DNA of 64,000 bases from NCBI RefSeq assembly GCF_037038585.1, contig NC_092541.1, forward strand, positions 3,221,445-3,285,444. The letters run 5' to 3'. The notes under the pieces were generated by a model. That model was not told the DNA's origin and ran no database searches. It saw nothing but the letters and a program-made list of their open reading frames with translations. A program made the position numbers and the translations under genes. The stretch is from Patagioenas fasciata (taxonomy: Eukaryota; Chordata; Aves; Columbiformes; Columbidae). This document shows positions 9,871 to 20,988 of this stretch, in pieces. The stretch's first letter is position 1; each line of letters begins with the position of its first letter.

Positions 9871-12080
9871 CCAAGTGTTATTTTAAATGGTACAAAACCT
9901 CCCTCCTTTCTCAGGGAGAGAAACCGTGGTCTATTTTTACTGCCTCACGCTTTCGCTGCGGCTCCTTCCCGAGGAGGGATCGAGTTTCCCGGACAGCGTG
10001 GGCTCCGCTCGCCGGAGATTCCTTCGGTCGGGCCTTATAAGGAACCAGAGATTCATCTCGGCCGTGGCCGCGAATCCCCCGCTGCAGCCGGGCGATGGAT
10101 CCCGCTGCAAAGACACAGAAAGGGAGAAGAACGGGCAGGAGGTGGCTGGAGCTGGGGACCAGCGCGTGGAAAAGGGAGGGGGATGGAGAGAAGCATCGGG
10201 AGAAATCACAGGCGCGGGAATCAAAGGGTATAATCGGAACCAGATTGGGACGCTCCAACAGGAATGGAAATCGGGGATTTTTTGTGGGTTTGGGGAGTGC
10301 TGGTTCCCCAACCCCACAGCTGCGCTTTTGGGTGCTTTGGGTCTCTCTCCCTTGCCGCGAGCAGCCGGGATGATATTTTCCCAATGTGTATTATTTATTC
10401 ATCATTATTTACAACTTACCATTACTGTGTTACTGTCTCTGTCGGGAAGGTGACTTTTAGTAAGATCAATGAGAAGTTTGAAGGCAGGAGCTCGTGCCGC
10501 GTGTTTAACTTGGGGTGGTCCTGGGGGCTCCGGAGAGGCTGGGGTGGAGAAACGCTGCTCGGGTTTGCTCAGATGAGATCTGGCCAGGCCTGGAGAACAA
10601 TAACGAGGGAGAGAGACGGCAACCCCGAGGATGCTGCGAGCGCTGTCCTTGAGAGACACTTAGCGCAATATTTCACCGAGCTGTGATTTGGTTTGCTAAT
10701 TAAACCGTTGCTTTTCGGGGTGCGGGGGCGCGCTGGCTTGCACAATTTGGCCCCCCCAGGGGTGTGAGCGGTTCCGCTCGGCACATGGAGCCGTGTGCAG
10801 GTGGATGGAGCCTCTGGTTGCGCTCGGAGAGCAGCGAGACCGCCTGCCGCCCGCAGCCAAAAGGATGCTCCCCCAGCACAGAACCTCCCGGAGCCTTTGG
10901 ATTTAATCTGAGAGGTGACAGCAGACGTTTAAGAGGCTCTTTGTCATCTCATGGAGCCAGGAAAGGGCCGCAACCTTTTTGGGATGGGAAAGAAAAATAA
11001 GGAAAAAGCATGAGGGGGATTTAATGAAAAGCGCGAGCGAGTCCCTTCACCAAAGGAGCCGCGTGGGGTGGGGAGGGAGCAGCAGTTTCCATTCACCCCC
11101 CTGGCCGCCGGCCCAGCCGCCGGCAGATGCTGCCCAGCTGAGCAGCACCCCGGCCCAGCACCGGCTTCTCCAGGGTGACTTGGTGGCACTTGGTGCAGCA
11201 CCCATGCTGGGGTGCTCAGGGAGGGGGCGCGGGGGCGCTCACCCCAAACCCCGCGACCCTAGCAAGTGCAGCCCGTGTGGGGAGGTCACAGCAGAACCCC
11301 TGGGGCGGGGGATTTATGGAAGGGGCCAAGGGAAGCAGCTGGTTCACCGCTCGCTGCGGCGGAACGGCAAAGCAAATTAATTGTGGGAGAGCCGGGCTGC
11401 CCCCCCGCTGTGCCCAGCCCCGCCATATGTCTGCAGGCGGCTTTGTCCTGGTTCCCTCCGTCAGTGCATTAGAAAGCGAGCAGGACGCTGGGCCGACCCG
11501 CGGGTGGGCACCCGGGCGCATCCTCCGGCCCCAGCGCGGCTCTTGGCCGGCACAGCCATCGCCATGTGGCTCGCACATGTTCCCGGCTCTCCGTGCCGAG
11601 CAAATGGCAGCTTTGGCTCCAATTTAATCTCATTGAAAGGCAAAGCTGTAAGCGAGGGACTTTCCTTAGAGCAATTCCTGGCCCCCCTGGCGGAGCAGCC
11701 GACCTCGTGTGCTTCGGGAGTCAATAATTCACTATCAGGAGGAAATCCAGCTGACCCGAAGGAGGAGCCCACAGTGCCAGCGGGAGCTGGGGGCTCAAAT
11801 AGTTGTGGTGGTGGGAAGAGCTGGACCAAGCATCGCTATGAGAAACCCCAAAAGCACCTGCAGAGCCTGGAGGGGCAAGGAACGCCTGGCATTGGCACGG
11901 CACGAGGTCAAATCCACCGTGCAGTGGGCAAAGGCAGAACAGGGGTTGTCACCAGTCCTGGCACCTGTGAGTTGTTGTCCTTTGTCCCATGCAGCCAGCA
12001 GAGATCTGGTCACCCCATCCCGGCCTTATCCCTCCAGCCGCGGCTGCTTACCTGCCTGGAGCCTCCTGTTGGGGCTGCAA
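9870..12080. other. Intergenic DNA upstream of NGFR, no gene seen
   Basis: Mixed composition. AT-richer patches occur at 10,370-10,480 (ATTATTTATTCATC), 10,660-10,710 (GCTAATTAAACC), 11,365-11,390 and 11,600-11,660, any of which may be regulatory. No exon-like open frame with splice signals and no recognisable protein was found. Confidence 0.4.
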
Positions 12081-12088
12081 TATAGGAT

Positions 12089-12218
12089 ATTATAACGTGA
12101 TAAATATTATAATGTGATAAATACTATAACACGATAAGTATTATAACGTGATAAATATTATAACGTGATAAATATTATAACGTGATGATAGATACTATAA
12201 TGCAATAGATATTATAAC
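12089..12218 (+). repeat. AT-rich minisatellite, 17-bp unit
   Basis: About seven and a half tandem copies of ATTATAACGTGATAAAT, with variants such as ACTATAACACGATAAGT, and one unit lengthened to 20 bases. The array is strikingly AT-rich and ends just before the CpG-rich NGFR promoter region. Each typical unit keeps one ACGTGA-like core. Confidence 0.92.
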
Positions 12219-12239
12219 AAACCCGCCATGAGGATGGTG

Positions 12240-12612
12240 ACCCGCGAGCGGCTGGTGTGCAGGGACAGACAGACCGATGGATGTGGGGGTTTGAGGGGAT
12301 GGGCAGCAGAGCGGGGGGTGGAGGTGGACGGATGGGTGTGAATCATTGAGGGCTGGAGACCGAGCGCACCCCAAAAGCGCTTCGTGGGAGGGCGGGGGCA
12401 CCGGGGGGGCCCGGGCTTTGTGTGCCGGCGGAGGAGGGTGCTGGCTCGGCCGCTCGCCGTGATGCTCCGGGGGCGGAGAGGAGGAGGAGGAGGAGGGACT
12501 TGCAGCCCTTTTCTGCTGCCGCCGAGGCGGAGGGCGGCAGACGGAGGGCAGCCCGGCCGCGCACCGGCTGGGGTGACCGGCTCCGGGGGACCGGCCCCGC
12601 CGCCCCCGCACC
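12240..12612 (+). promoter_or_regulatory. NGFR: NGFR CpG-island promoter and 5' UTR
   Basis: GC-rich, CpG-rich sequence with GC boxes (GGGCGGGGG near 12,389 and GGGGGCGGAG near 12,469) precedes the NGFR start codon, and no TATA box is seen. The transcription start cannot be fixed. The p75 promoter in mammals is also TATA-less and GC-rich. An out-of-frame ATG at 12,462 would open a frame overlapping the main start if transcription begins upstream of it. Confidence 0.7.
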
Positions 12613-15600
12613 ATGGCCCGGCTGCTACCGCTGCTGCTGCTGCTGCTCCCGCCGGTGAGTGCGGGGCTGCGGTGCGGGGCTGCGGCGTGGGGTGCGCCGG
12701 GGGTCCCGGGCTGCACGCACGGGGGGTCCCGCAGGGGCCGGGCTGGAGACCTCGGGGTGCGGGTGGGAGGTCCCGGGGTGCGAGGTAGAGAGCTCTGGGG
12801 ACAAAGGGAGGGGGGTCGGGGAGGTGGGTGGTGATGGGGACCCGCGGGGGTGGTCCTGCTGCGCTCGGCTCTGCTCAATCTCTTACCCACAAAAAGGATG
12901 CCAGAGCCCCTCGGTGTGGGGAGGACAAGCCGCCCACACCCCAGTGCCCTCATCTCCTGCCATCCCACACGGCCAATATCTCCCTTAGACCTTCCCAGCT
13001 CCAAACCCGCTTCCCAGAGCAAAGGGCGAGAGCCCCGGGACGGGTGCAGCCTCGGTGGGTGCTGGGGATGAAACTTCAGGGCATGGAGGACAGAAGGGAA
13101 TCACCGGGGGGCACAAGGGGATGGGCCCGCTCACCTGGGGCAGAGACGGGGCTGCTGTTGCGGGGAAGACGTGTCAGGCGTCCCAGGGGCTGCGCTGGGC
13201 AGCAGGACACGGTTGGGCAGGATATTACAGCCGGAGCTTTGGCGGTTTCACGCAGAGATTGAGGAGGAGAGCGGGATCCACGGCTCCGTGCCGAGGGGTC
13301 CCCTTCCCTGTACACCCCATACCGGGCTGGCCTCACTCCCCAGGGATGCTCATGGTAGCAGGCAAAGCAAGAGCTGTTCCAGCTGTATGGATTCCTTGGG
13401 CGGTCCCCCTGTCACAATGGGGCCAGGCTTTGGTGTCCCCAAATCTGCACAGCCGCCTGCGCGGGTCAGGGCTGAGCCCAGCTGGGGCACCCGCTGCCTC
13501 GGGGCTGGGTCTGCACCCCTAGATTACACCTGCAGAGCTGGGGGTGCAAAGGGGTGCCCGGCTGCTCTGCACCCCGGCAGGTCCAGATGTGCACCCACAG
13601 CTGTGGCCACAGCCCCAGCGCACCCCCAAACACCAGGCACCCCACGTTCGTTGCTCTTTACCTGCGCTGCGTGGCCAGTAGCTCTGTGCAGGAGGAGGCA
13701 GAGCCCCCTGTGCCACGGGCTGGCCGGAACCCCAGCTCAGACGTGGCTTTCGCTGCCTGGAGCAGGGATCGTGGAGCCAGGGCTTTGGATTTCCCCAGCC
13801 AGAGCGCTTCGCCAGGAGCGGCAGAGCCCGTCTGCCGAGCGGGTCAGATCCAGGCTTGCCGCTGGGCCGGCTCCAGCTGGAGCATCCCCTCCCTTCCCCG
13901 CGCGGCGGATCTCCTGTGCCAGGGCTCCGGAGCTCGCGGTGCCGCGCCAAACTCCGCTGAGGCCATCGCCTGCACCGACGGCATCTGCCGGGACACAAAA
14001 GCCCCTGACACAACTCAGAAAGCAATTAAAAGCTTACAGAGGTGTTGCTCGCACCCTCCGTCCGTCCCCCTCTCCTTGGTCCAGCTGTCAAAATGCTTTA
14101 TGGTGTTAATACCTGTGGCTTTGTCAACAGGAGTTGTGTTAATAACATACACATTTCAGCAGGCTAATGCAGACCATGTGCCCCGCTCGTAAGTGTGTTA
14201 ATCTTTATGGGGCTTTCAGTGCTCGAGATGCAGAACTAAAAGGGAAACGGAGGCAGAGTTGGGGGGGGGGGGGGGTGGGTGGCGCAGCACCTGGGGCTGG
14301 AAGTTGCATTTTCTGCAGCATTTGGGAGCGCTGGGGGAGCCCTGGCAAGGGGGCGGCATCGGCTGCTCCTGGTAGCCCTGCGGGAGGGGCCGTGTAGCCA
14401 GAGGGGTCCCTGTGCTCAGCTCGGGGTCCAGAGGAAGCAGGGTGTCCAGGTCCCGTCCCCGCAGGAGCGCGAAGCCGCTGCCAGTCCCTGCACACAACGG
14501 TAGCCCTGGCCCCGCCGCTGCTGCTGCCACAACCATGGGAAGGGGACAAACCCAGACAGGGGGACACGGTGCAAGCAGGGGCTGCATGAATGGGCGAGCT
14601 CCAGCCAGAGTGGGTGCAGAGCCCCATGAGGCAGATCTGTCCCTGAGCAGAGGCACAACCTGCCCTGTCCTCACTCCAAACCAATTCCCAGCTGTATTTG
14701 GGGTGCTGGGAGCCCCCCCAGCAGCAGCTGGGGCCCAGCACCGGAGCGGCTGCCAGGCTGGGCTGGCGAAGGCGCGCCAGGGAGGAGAGCGCCCGCTTCC
14801 CAGCGCAGGGTAATTGGAGCACTTTGTCATTCAGATGCCTATAATTGGCGCTCCATTGTCTCCGGGGCCGGATGCTGCCGGATGATGCACAGCGAGTTCA
14901 TAACGCCGCATTGTGCAAGGAGGCGGCCAACTGGCTGACGAGGCATCCAGATGCACGAGGAGCTTCTCCAAGTGCTAGCTGCGTCTCTTCCCCCCAAAAT
15001 CAGGCTTAGTTGGCTGGCAAAGGGCTGGCCCAGCCCTGGAGCACACCTGCCTGTGAGCAGAGGGAGCACGAGGAGCCCCCCCGAGCATCTCGGCAGCCCT
15101 GCACCCAGGGAGGCAGCTCCTGATGATTTGGGGAGCCCTGCAAATGCACCAGCTGCCCCGGCTGCAGGGCAGCTCTGACCCCACTGCCCATGGCAGGTTT
15201 ATTGCTTCCACATGCGAGGACAGGTTTTTAATGCGGATAGACTTACTGCCATGAGACAGTAAATGGTGCTGAAGCTCCCGGTGCTCCTGTCAAAGTCTCC
15301 GTGTCCATCGGGGGGGCTGATTCCCAACCCACACGCAGCAGGAGCGCTGGGCAGAGCTGTCACCCCAGCTCTCCTAAGCCCGGTGTGGGGAGGGCTGGAC
15401 CCTTCGGAATGGCAAAGCATCCTTAGAGGAGACAGCGCAGGCGAGAGACAAGAACAGTCAATGCTGTAACCTCACAGAAAAGCTCACTTCCCCCCAAAAC
15501 ACCCCCAGCCCGGCCCATGGAGATACGGCCTTTCCTGACCCCTCTCCAGCTGTAGCACTCGGCAGGAGCTTTCCCAATAAGTGAGTTTTGCACAGGAAAG

Positions 15601-18600
15601 TCATCTCTCCAAGACCTGTATTCAGAGTGAGCCCCCTTTAACCCCTACATGGGACGCCCTCCCTGGCTGTGCCACGTCCCCACGCAGTCCCGTCCAAGGG
15701 TCACCTCCCGGCTCTGTTCTCTCCACAGGGACCTGCCTGGGGCTCCAAGGACAAGTGCTTCTCCAAGATGTACACGGCGAGCGGGGAGTGCTGCAAAGCC
15801 TGCAACCTGGGCGAGGGGGTGGTGCAGCCCTGCGGGCTCAACCAGACGGTGTGCGAGCCCTGCCTGGACAGTGAGTACCAGCACCGGTGGCACTAGGGAC
15901 CGCGAGCGTTCACAGGCACTTGCGCTGCACATCCTCCTTCCCTCCTGGAAGTGTTGCCTGGCCATGATTTGCACCATTTCATTCAGCTTTTCCACGCATG
16001 ACCCTTGTGGGCATCAGCTCCAGCTCTGTGCTGACACCAGGGTTACTCCCAGCACCTCCCCAAACTCTCTGCCCTGCAAATCCCTGCCCTGTGTGCAGCA
16101 TCTCCCCCTGTTTGGGTCCTGTTGGTACCAGGCACCTTTGCAGATCCCCCTTGAGGTGGCTGTGGGCTCATGGCCGTCATTGCCTCCAAAAAACTCCCAC
16201 TGACTGCACTTTGGTCTGTGATGCAGCCACAGGGATGTGTCCCCATGAGCCACCTATACTTGTCTTTTTTTGAACCTTGTACAGACTGCAAAAGCAAGTT
16301 TGAGAGGGGAAGAAGTAAATCATACAGGTCCCCAAGAGAGGGGGGAACAGTTTTCTCCTGGCAGGTTCCCAGCACATTGTCTATGTCAAATGCTTCATAA
16401 ATGTCGGCTGGCGATGCGTGCTGGACACCCTGTTAAACACTCACAGCGGAGCGGGGCGAGCTCCGGCTGTTTAAACAACGCCACGACACGCATAAGCAAC
16501 CTGCCCTTCACATTTACTGCTGCAAACCCTTTGAAAACCTGAGGACAAGGATTTGTAGGAAAAGTTGTGCCAGCCAAGCCTGATTTCTCCAGGGAGGTGA
16601 CCTGAGGGGAGGGACAGAGCAGGGCTGGGGGAGCAAATAGGAGGCAAAGTCGGGGGGAGAAGCTGCATGAGCAGAGCAGGGACAGAGCAGCATCAGGGCA
16701 GTGCTAAAAATACCTCTGCTTCCCTGCAAAATCAATGGACAGCGCTGCAGGGCCCTCCCAGCCGCTGCTTGGACACCCCACCACTCACCCCACTGTGGGG
16801 ACACCCCAGGTGGTGCCACATGAAACAGCACCAAGAGGGGGACAATCCACACCACTCACTGCCCCAAAGAGGGAACAACACTGGAGAACCCCAGCCAGGG
16901 TAAAGCCCCTCCAGCCCCTCCTGCCTTATAGCCCACCCTGCCCCAGCTGGAGCCTTTCACTCATTCGTTAGCAGCAGCAGGAGCTAATTGTCAGGAGCTG
17001 GGGGCTCTTGGGGGGTGGCCATGGGGTGACCACAGGTGCGTCTGTTGCAAGGGGGCAAATGCCGCCCCCAGCTCCTCAGAGCCCAGAGAGGGATTTTGGG
17101 GTGCAGAAAGAAGACCTGTGAACCCCATCACCAGCCTGTGCGGGAACAGGGTCCTTTGTCCATGGGATCCCAGCAGATCCCGTGGGCACCGGGCAGCACA
17201 GGCAGCGCACCCTGCCTGTCATGTGTGAGCTGGGGGGTGCCGGGGGAGGAATGTGGGCACGGCCCCGGGATCCCCACCTCCGCCCCGGGCTCTCACCTTG
17301 GACGTCTTCCCAATTTACCAGGCAAACTGTTTTGGAAAAATCTGCTCCAAGCCAAGCACCAGCCCTGCCAGAGCCCGGAGGGGTCGGGGGAGACGGTCCT
17401 TGCATTAGCCCAAATGGCCACTTGTGGGTTTTTTCGAGTTTTTCTTCTCCCCTCCTTGCCAGCCCCCCCTGATTGCTGCCTCATGATTTATTTATCCCCT
17501 CACCAGCCCCCATTGCTGAATCTGGGCTGTAATTGCTGCGCTCGGATCCCCGCTGCCCCTGAAATGTGCCCACTCAGCCGAACGCCGTTCCTGGCCACTT
17601 CCCCTCTAATGGCGCCCATCAATAATTCAGAATAATGCGAAGGATGAGCCCAGCTTAATGGCAGCCACACACGCCAGCGGCCGCCCCGGGGCTGCGCTGG
17701 CTCGGGCAGGCAGGGAGCAGGCAGCGGGCAGGGGAGATGCTGCGGGTGGCAATGTCACCACTGTCACTGCTCAGGGTTTGCAGCTGCTGGGGCTGGGACG
17801 CTCTGACCTCCGCTCTGTCCCCCGCCAGGTGTCACCTACTCGGACACGGTGAGCGCCACGGAGCCGTGCAAGCCGTGCACGCAGTGCGTGGGGCTGCAGA
17901 GCATGTCCGCGCCCTGCGTCGAGTCGGACGACGCCGTGTGCCGCTGCGCCTATGGCTACTACCAGGACGAGGCGAGCGGGAGCTGCCGCGAGTGCCGGGT
18001 GTGCGAGGTCGGCTTCGGCCTCATGTTCCCCTGCCAGGACTCGCAGGACACGGTCTGCGAGGAGTGTCCTGAGGGCACCTTCTCTAGCGAAGCCAACTTC
18101 GTGGACCCCTGCCTGCCTTGCACCACCTGCGAGGAGAACGAGGTGCTGGTGAAGGAGTGCACGGCCACCTCGGACGCCGAGTGCCGAGGTAACGCTGCCT
18201 GTCCGGGGCACAGCTGCGCTCGCCGGGTCTCCTGTACCACTCCGTGCCTCAGTTTCCCTTCGCAGCACAGTGGTGGGGGGCAGTGGTGCGTCCCAGGGCT
18301 CGGAGGAGAGGAGCCCTTAGAACCGGGGAGCAGTTGCCCCACAGCCAAGGGGGGTTCAGTGCCCACGGTGGAGGGAGAGCATCACCCACCAGCAGCACCC
18401 CCACCCTGCCATCCCACACCCCTGCTGTGCACAGCCCCCCAGAGCCACAGGGCTGGGGACACCCCGACTGCTCCTTGGCAGCTCAATTCCCTGCCCGAGC
18501 CTGGCTGGGGAGAAAGGAGCTTTGTGTCCCGGCTGCGGCTGGTTCAGAGCACGGGGGCAGCCGGCGCAGTGCCCTTGGAAGGGTTGAGTAAATGGAGCCA

Positions 18601-20988
18601 CAAGTCAAGGAGCACAGGGGCAGCTTTGTCAACGGGGCCCCCCCGGAAACCGCCGGGCCGGGCGCCGAAACGCCACGTCCAAAGGGCAGCAGGTCTGGCT
18701 GGGGGCTGCGGTGGGGGGTTCGCTGGGGAGAGGTGCCAGCTCCTCCCTGGCACCCACTCCATCCTCCCTGGGCCGGCGGACACAGCACAGCCCCAGGGAC
18801 ATGGCACAGCCAGGGGGACACGACACAGCCTCGGGTGACATGGCACAGCCCTGGGGGACATGGCACAGCCTGGGGCACACGGCACAGCCAGGGGGACACA
18901 GCACAGCCTGGGGCACACGGCACAGCCAGGGGGACACGGCACAGCCTCGGGTGACATGGCACAGCCCCAGGGAATCGCTGTCAGGGGGGTTTGGGAGGGA
19001 CCTGGCGCCCGGGGAGGGGATGGGGCAGCTGCAATGAGAGCGTTTGCTCGGGGCAAGACCAGACGCATCCGTATCCGCTCTCTCTGCGGGACACGCCTGG
19101 GTGTGGGATGGGGTGACTCCCAAACGGGGCCGGGCTGGGGGGTGCAGGGTTGCTGGGGGGTCCCGGAAAGGGGCACGTCAGGGGAAGAGCTGCAGGACTG
19201 GAGCAAAGCCCGTGCTGGGACAGAAGAGCTCTCAAAGTGACATCCATGTCCAGCCGTGACCAGGCGCTATCAGCCACTGGGGACGGGGACAGCTGCAGCT
19301 TGTCCTGGGGACTGGGGGGCTGTGGCTGGGGGACGAAGTGGCCTTAGGGACAAGCCTGGGGACGAGGGGATGAGGCAGAGCTGGCACCTCCACAAGCCTT
19401 TGGAAGGAGATCCCTGCAGACACTTGTCCCTTCACCAGTTCACCCACCACAGCCTGTTCCAGGACCCGACTGGCTGCGTGACTCACTGGTTGATCAATCT
19501 CATTTCTCTCGTGCCTGGCAGATCTCCACCCGCGCTGGACAACCCACGCACCAGTCCTGCCGGGCTCCGCCAGCCCCGAGCCCGTCACCAGGGACCCCCC
19601 GACCCCCCCGAGCACCGAGGTGCTGCCCAGCACCGCGGCCGACGCTGGCACCACCGTCATGGGCAGCTCGCAGCCCGTCGTCAGCCGCGGCACCGCCGAC
19701 AACCTCATCCCCGTCTACTGCTCCATCCTGGCGGCCGTGGTGGTGGGGCTGGTCGCCTACATCGCCTTCAAAAGGTAGAGGAGCAACTGGAGGGCACAGC
19801 GCAGGCTGTGTCCCCTCCTTGGGAGTCCCACAGCTGTCACCAGCACGGAGGGAAGGGGATCGGGTGGGTGGGTAGGAGCTGGATTTGCGAAATGCTGGAC
19901 AGATCAGGCAGTTGAGGGGTGAAAGAGGGAGACGGCAGCAGGGTGGGGTGCAGGGAGGGGGAGCCCTCATTGCAACCCCCGGCAGCCCTGCTGGGTCTGG
20001 CACCTGCCGCAGCCGTCGCAGCCGATCAGGCTCAGCGGCTCATCCCGGCGCTGGGTTTGCACCTGCCCCGGACATGCCAGGGCCGGCTCGGCTGCTCCCG
20101 GCACCCGGGGGGACCCGCACACAGCCCCGACCCCCCCACTCTGCAGCGTAGCTGTGGTTCAGCAGTGGATCCCAGCAGATCCCTGCCCCGGTCCCTGCAA
20201 AGCTCCAGAGCTCAGGACCTATAGACACCCATTTAAACCGATCCGGCCGCTGTGCTGCAGAGTTGCGAGCCAGAGGCTGCAGGAAACCGCTTCTTGTTGG
20301 GGAAAGTCATCCTGAGAAAGTGGAGCAAAGGCACAAACCTGCTCCCAGCCCTGGGCACATCACCGCTGGCTGTCACCTCCCCAGTGTCACCGCTGGCTGT
20401 CACCTCCCTGGTGTCACCGCTGGCTGTCACATCCCCGCTCCTCTCCCGGTAGGTGGAACAGCTGCAAACAGAACAAGCAAGGGGCCAACAACCACCCGGT
20501 GAACCAGACGCCGTCGCCAGAAGGGGAGAAGCTGCACAGTGACAGCGGCATCTCGGTGGACAGCCAGAGCCTGCACGACCAGCAGCCGCCCGGCCCGGGC
20601 ACCCAGGGGCCAGGTAGGGACCGCAGGGGCTGCGGGGGACCTGGGGGCACCCAGTGAGGGGCCTAATGCTGCCTTGTCCCCCCCAGCGCCCAAGGCGGAC
20701 GGGAGCCTGTACGCCAGCCTACCGGCCAACAAGCAGGAGGAGGTGGAGAAGCTGCTGGGCAGCTCGGCCGAGGAGACATGGCGGCAGCTGGCCGGGGAGC
20801 TGGGCTACAAGGAGGACATCATCGCGGGCTTCACACGGGAGGAGTCTCCGGCCCGCGCCCTCCTGGCCGACTGGGCTACCAAGGAGTCGGCCACCCTGGA
20901 CGTCCTGCTGGCCGCCCTGCGCAAGATCCAGCGCGGGGACATCGCCGAGAGCTTGTACAGCGAGTCCACGGCCACCTCCCCCGTCTGA
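12613..20988 (+). CDS. NGFR: NGFR (p75 neurotrophin receptor, TNFRSF16), complete
   Basis: Single-pass receptor for neurotrophins and proneurotrophins that signals survival or death with TRK, sortilin or Nogo-receptor partners. Six coding exons join in phase: 12613-12654, 15729-15870, 17829-18188, 19522-19774, 20453-20613, 20687-20988. The total is 1260 bases, or 419 residues, against about 416 in chicken and 427 in human. The start has a strong context (CACCATGG). Residues 1-19 form a leucine-rich signal peptide. Four cysteine-rich domains span about 24-182, with all six cysteines of the first visible (24, 35, 36, 39, 49, 56) and an N-glycosylation site at N52. A Pro/Thr/Ser-rich stalk follows. 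The transmembrane helix is about 243-264, containing the dimerisation cysteine C248. A juxtamembrane cysteine, C270, matches the palmitoylated site. The death domain is about 335-412, and the protein ends in the PDZ-binding tail TSPV. No damage is seen. Confidence 0.98.
14010..14215. promoter_or_regulatory. Candidate intronic enhancer in NGFR intron 1
   Basis: An AT-rich island contains CAATTAAAAGC, an E-box CAGCTG at 14,082-14,087, GTTAATACC and GTTAATAACA repeats, and TTAATCTTTATGG. The clustered bHLH- and homeodomain-type sites fit neural crest or neuronal control, which is inference. Confidence 0.4.
14261..14275 (+). repeat. Homopolymer run of 15 G
   Basis: Fifteen consecutive G bases followed by TGGGTGG lie in NGFR intron 1. 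The run is likely length-polymorphic and can form G-quadruplexes. It may also be an assembly weak point. Confidence 0.95.
14805..14990. promoter_or_regulatory. Candidate second intronic enhancer in NGFR intron 1
   Basis: The block contains TAATTGGAGC, TATAATTGGCGCTCC, CATTGTCTCC (SOX-like ACAATGG on the other strand) and two CAGATG bHLH cores. It is embedded in GC-rich intron. Function is inferred from motif content only. Confidence 0.35.
15871..17828 (+). other. NGFR: NGFR intron 2
   Basis: Phase-1 intron with GTGAGT donor and CGCCAG acceptor. An AT-richer block at about 17,455-17,670 (TTTATTTATCCCC, CTGTAATTGC, CAATAATTCAGAATAATG) is a candidate conserved element. The rest shows no gene or recognisable transposon. 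Confidence 0.9.
18189..19521 (+). other. NGFR: NGFR intron 3
   Basis: Phase-1 intron with GTAACG donor and TGGCAG acceptor. It contains a short minisatellite at 18,783-18,972. No further exon was found, and reading straight through the donor gives an extension without homology to the receptor. Confidence 0.9.
18783..18972 (+). repeat. Minisatellite in NGFR intron 3, about 20-bp unit
   Basis: About nine tandem copies of a unit near GGGACACGGCACAGCC plus three to five variable bases (AGG, TCGGGT, TGGGG). Different unit types alternate, giving a longer composite period of roughly 60 bases in the middle. Confidence 0.85.
19775..20452 (+). other. NGFR: NGFR intron 4, with a short tandem repeat near its 3' end
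   Basis: Phase-2 intron with donor GTAGAG and acceptor GGTAG. Between about 20,355 and 20,435 a unit near CACCGCTGGCTGTCAC is repeated three to four times, ending about 20 bases before the acceptor. No other feature is seen. Confidence 0.85.

Larger units (their letters stand above)
12655..15728 (+). other. NGFR: NGFR intron 1
   Basis: Phase-0 intron with GTGAGT donor and CCACAG acceptor. The 5' third is CpG-rich. Two AT-richer islands at 14,010-14,215 and 14,805-14,990 are candidate enhancers, and a run of 15 G lies at 14,261-14,275. No other gene was found inside. Confidence 0.9.

Noticed and set aside
12195-13022. Minus-strand frame of 275 codons opposite NGFR exon 1
   Set aside because: Low-complexity Pro/Ser/Arg sequence antisense to a CpG island, with no recognisable domain and no splice support.
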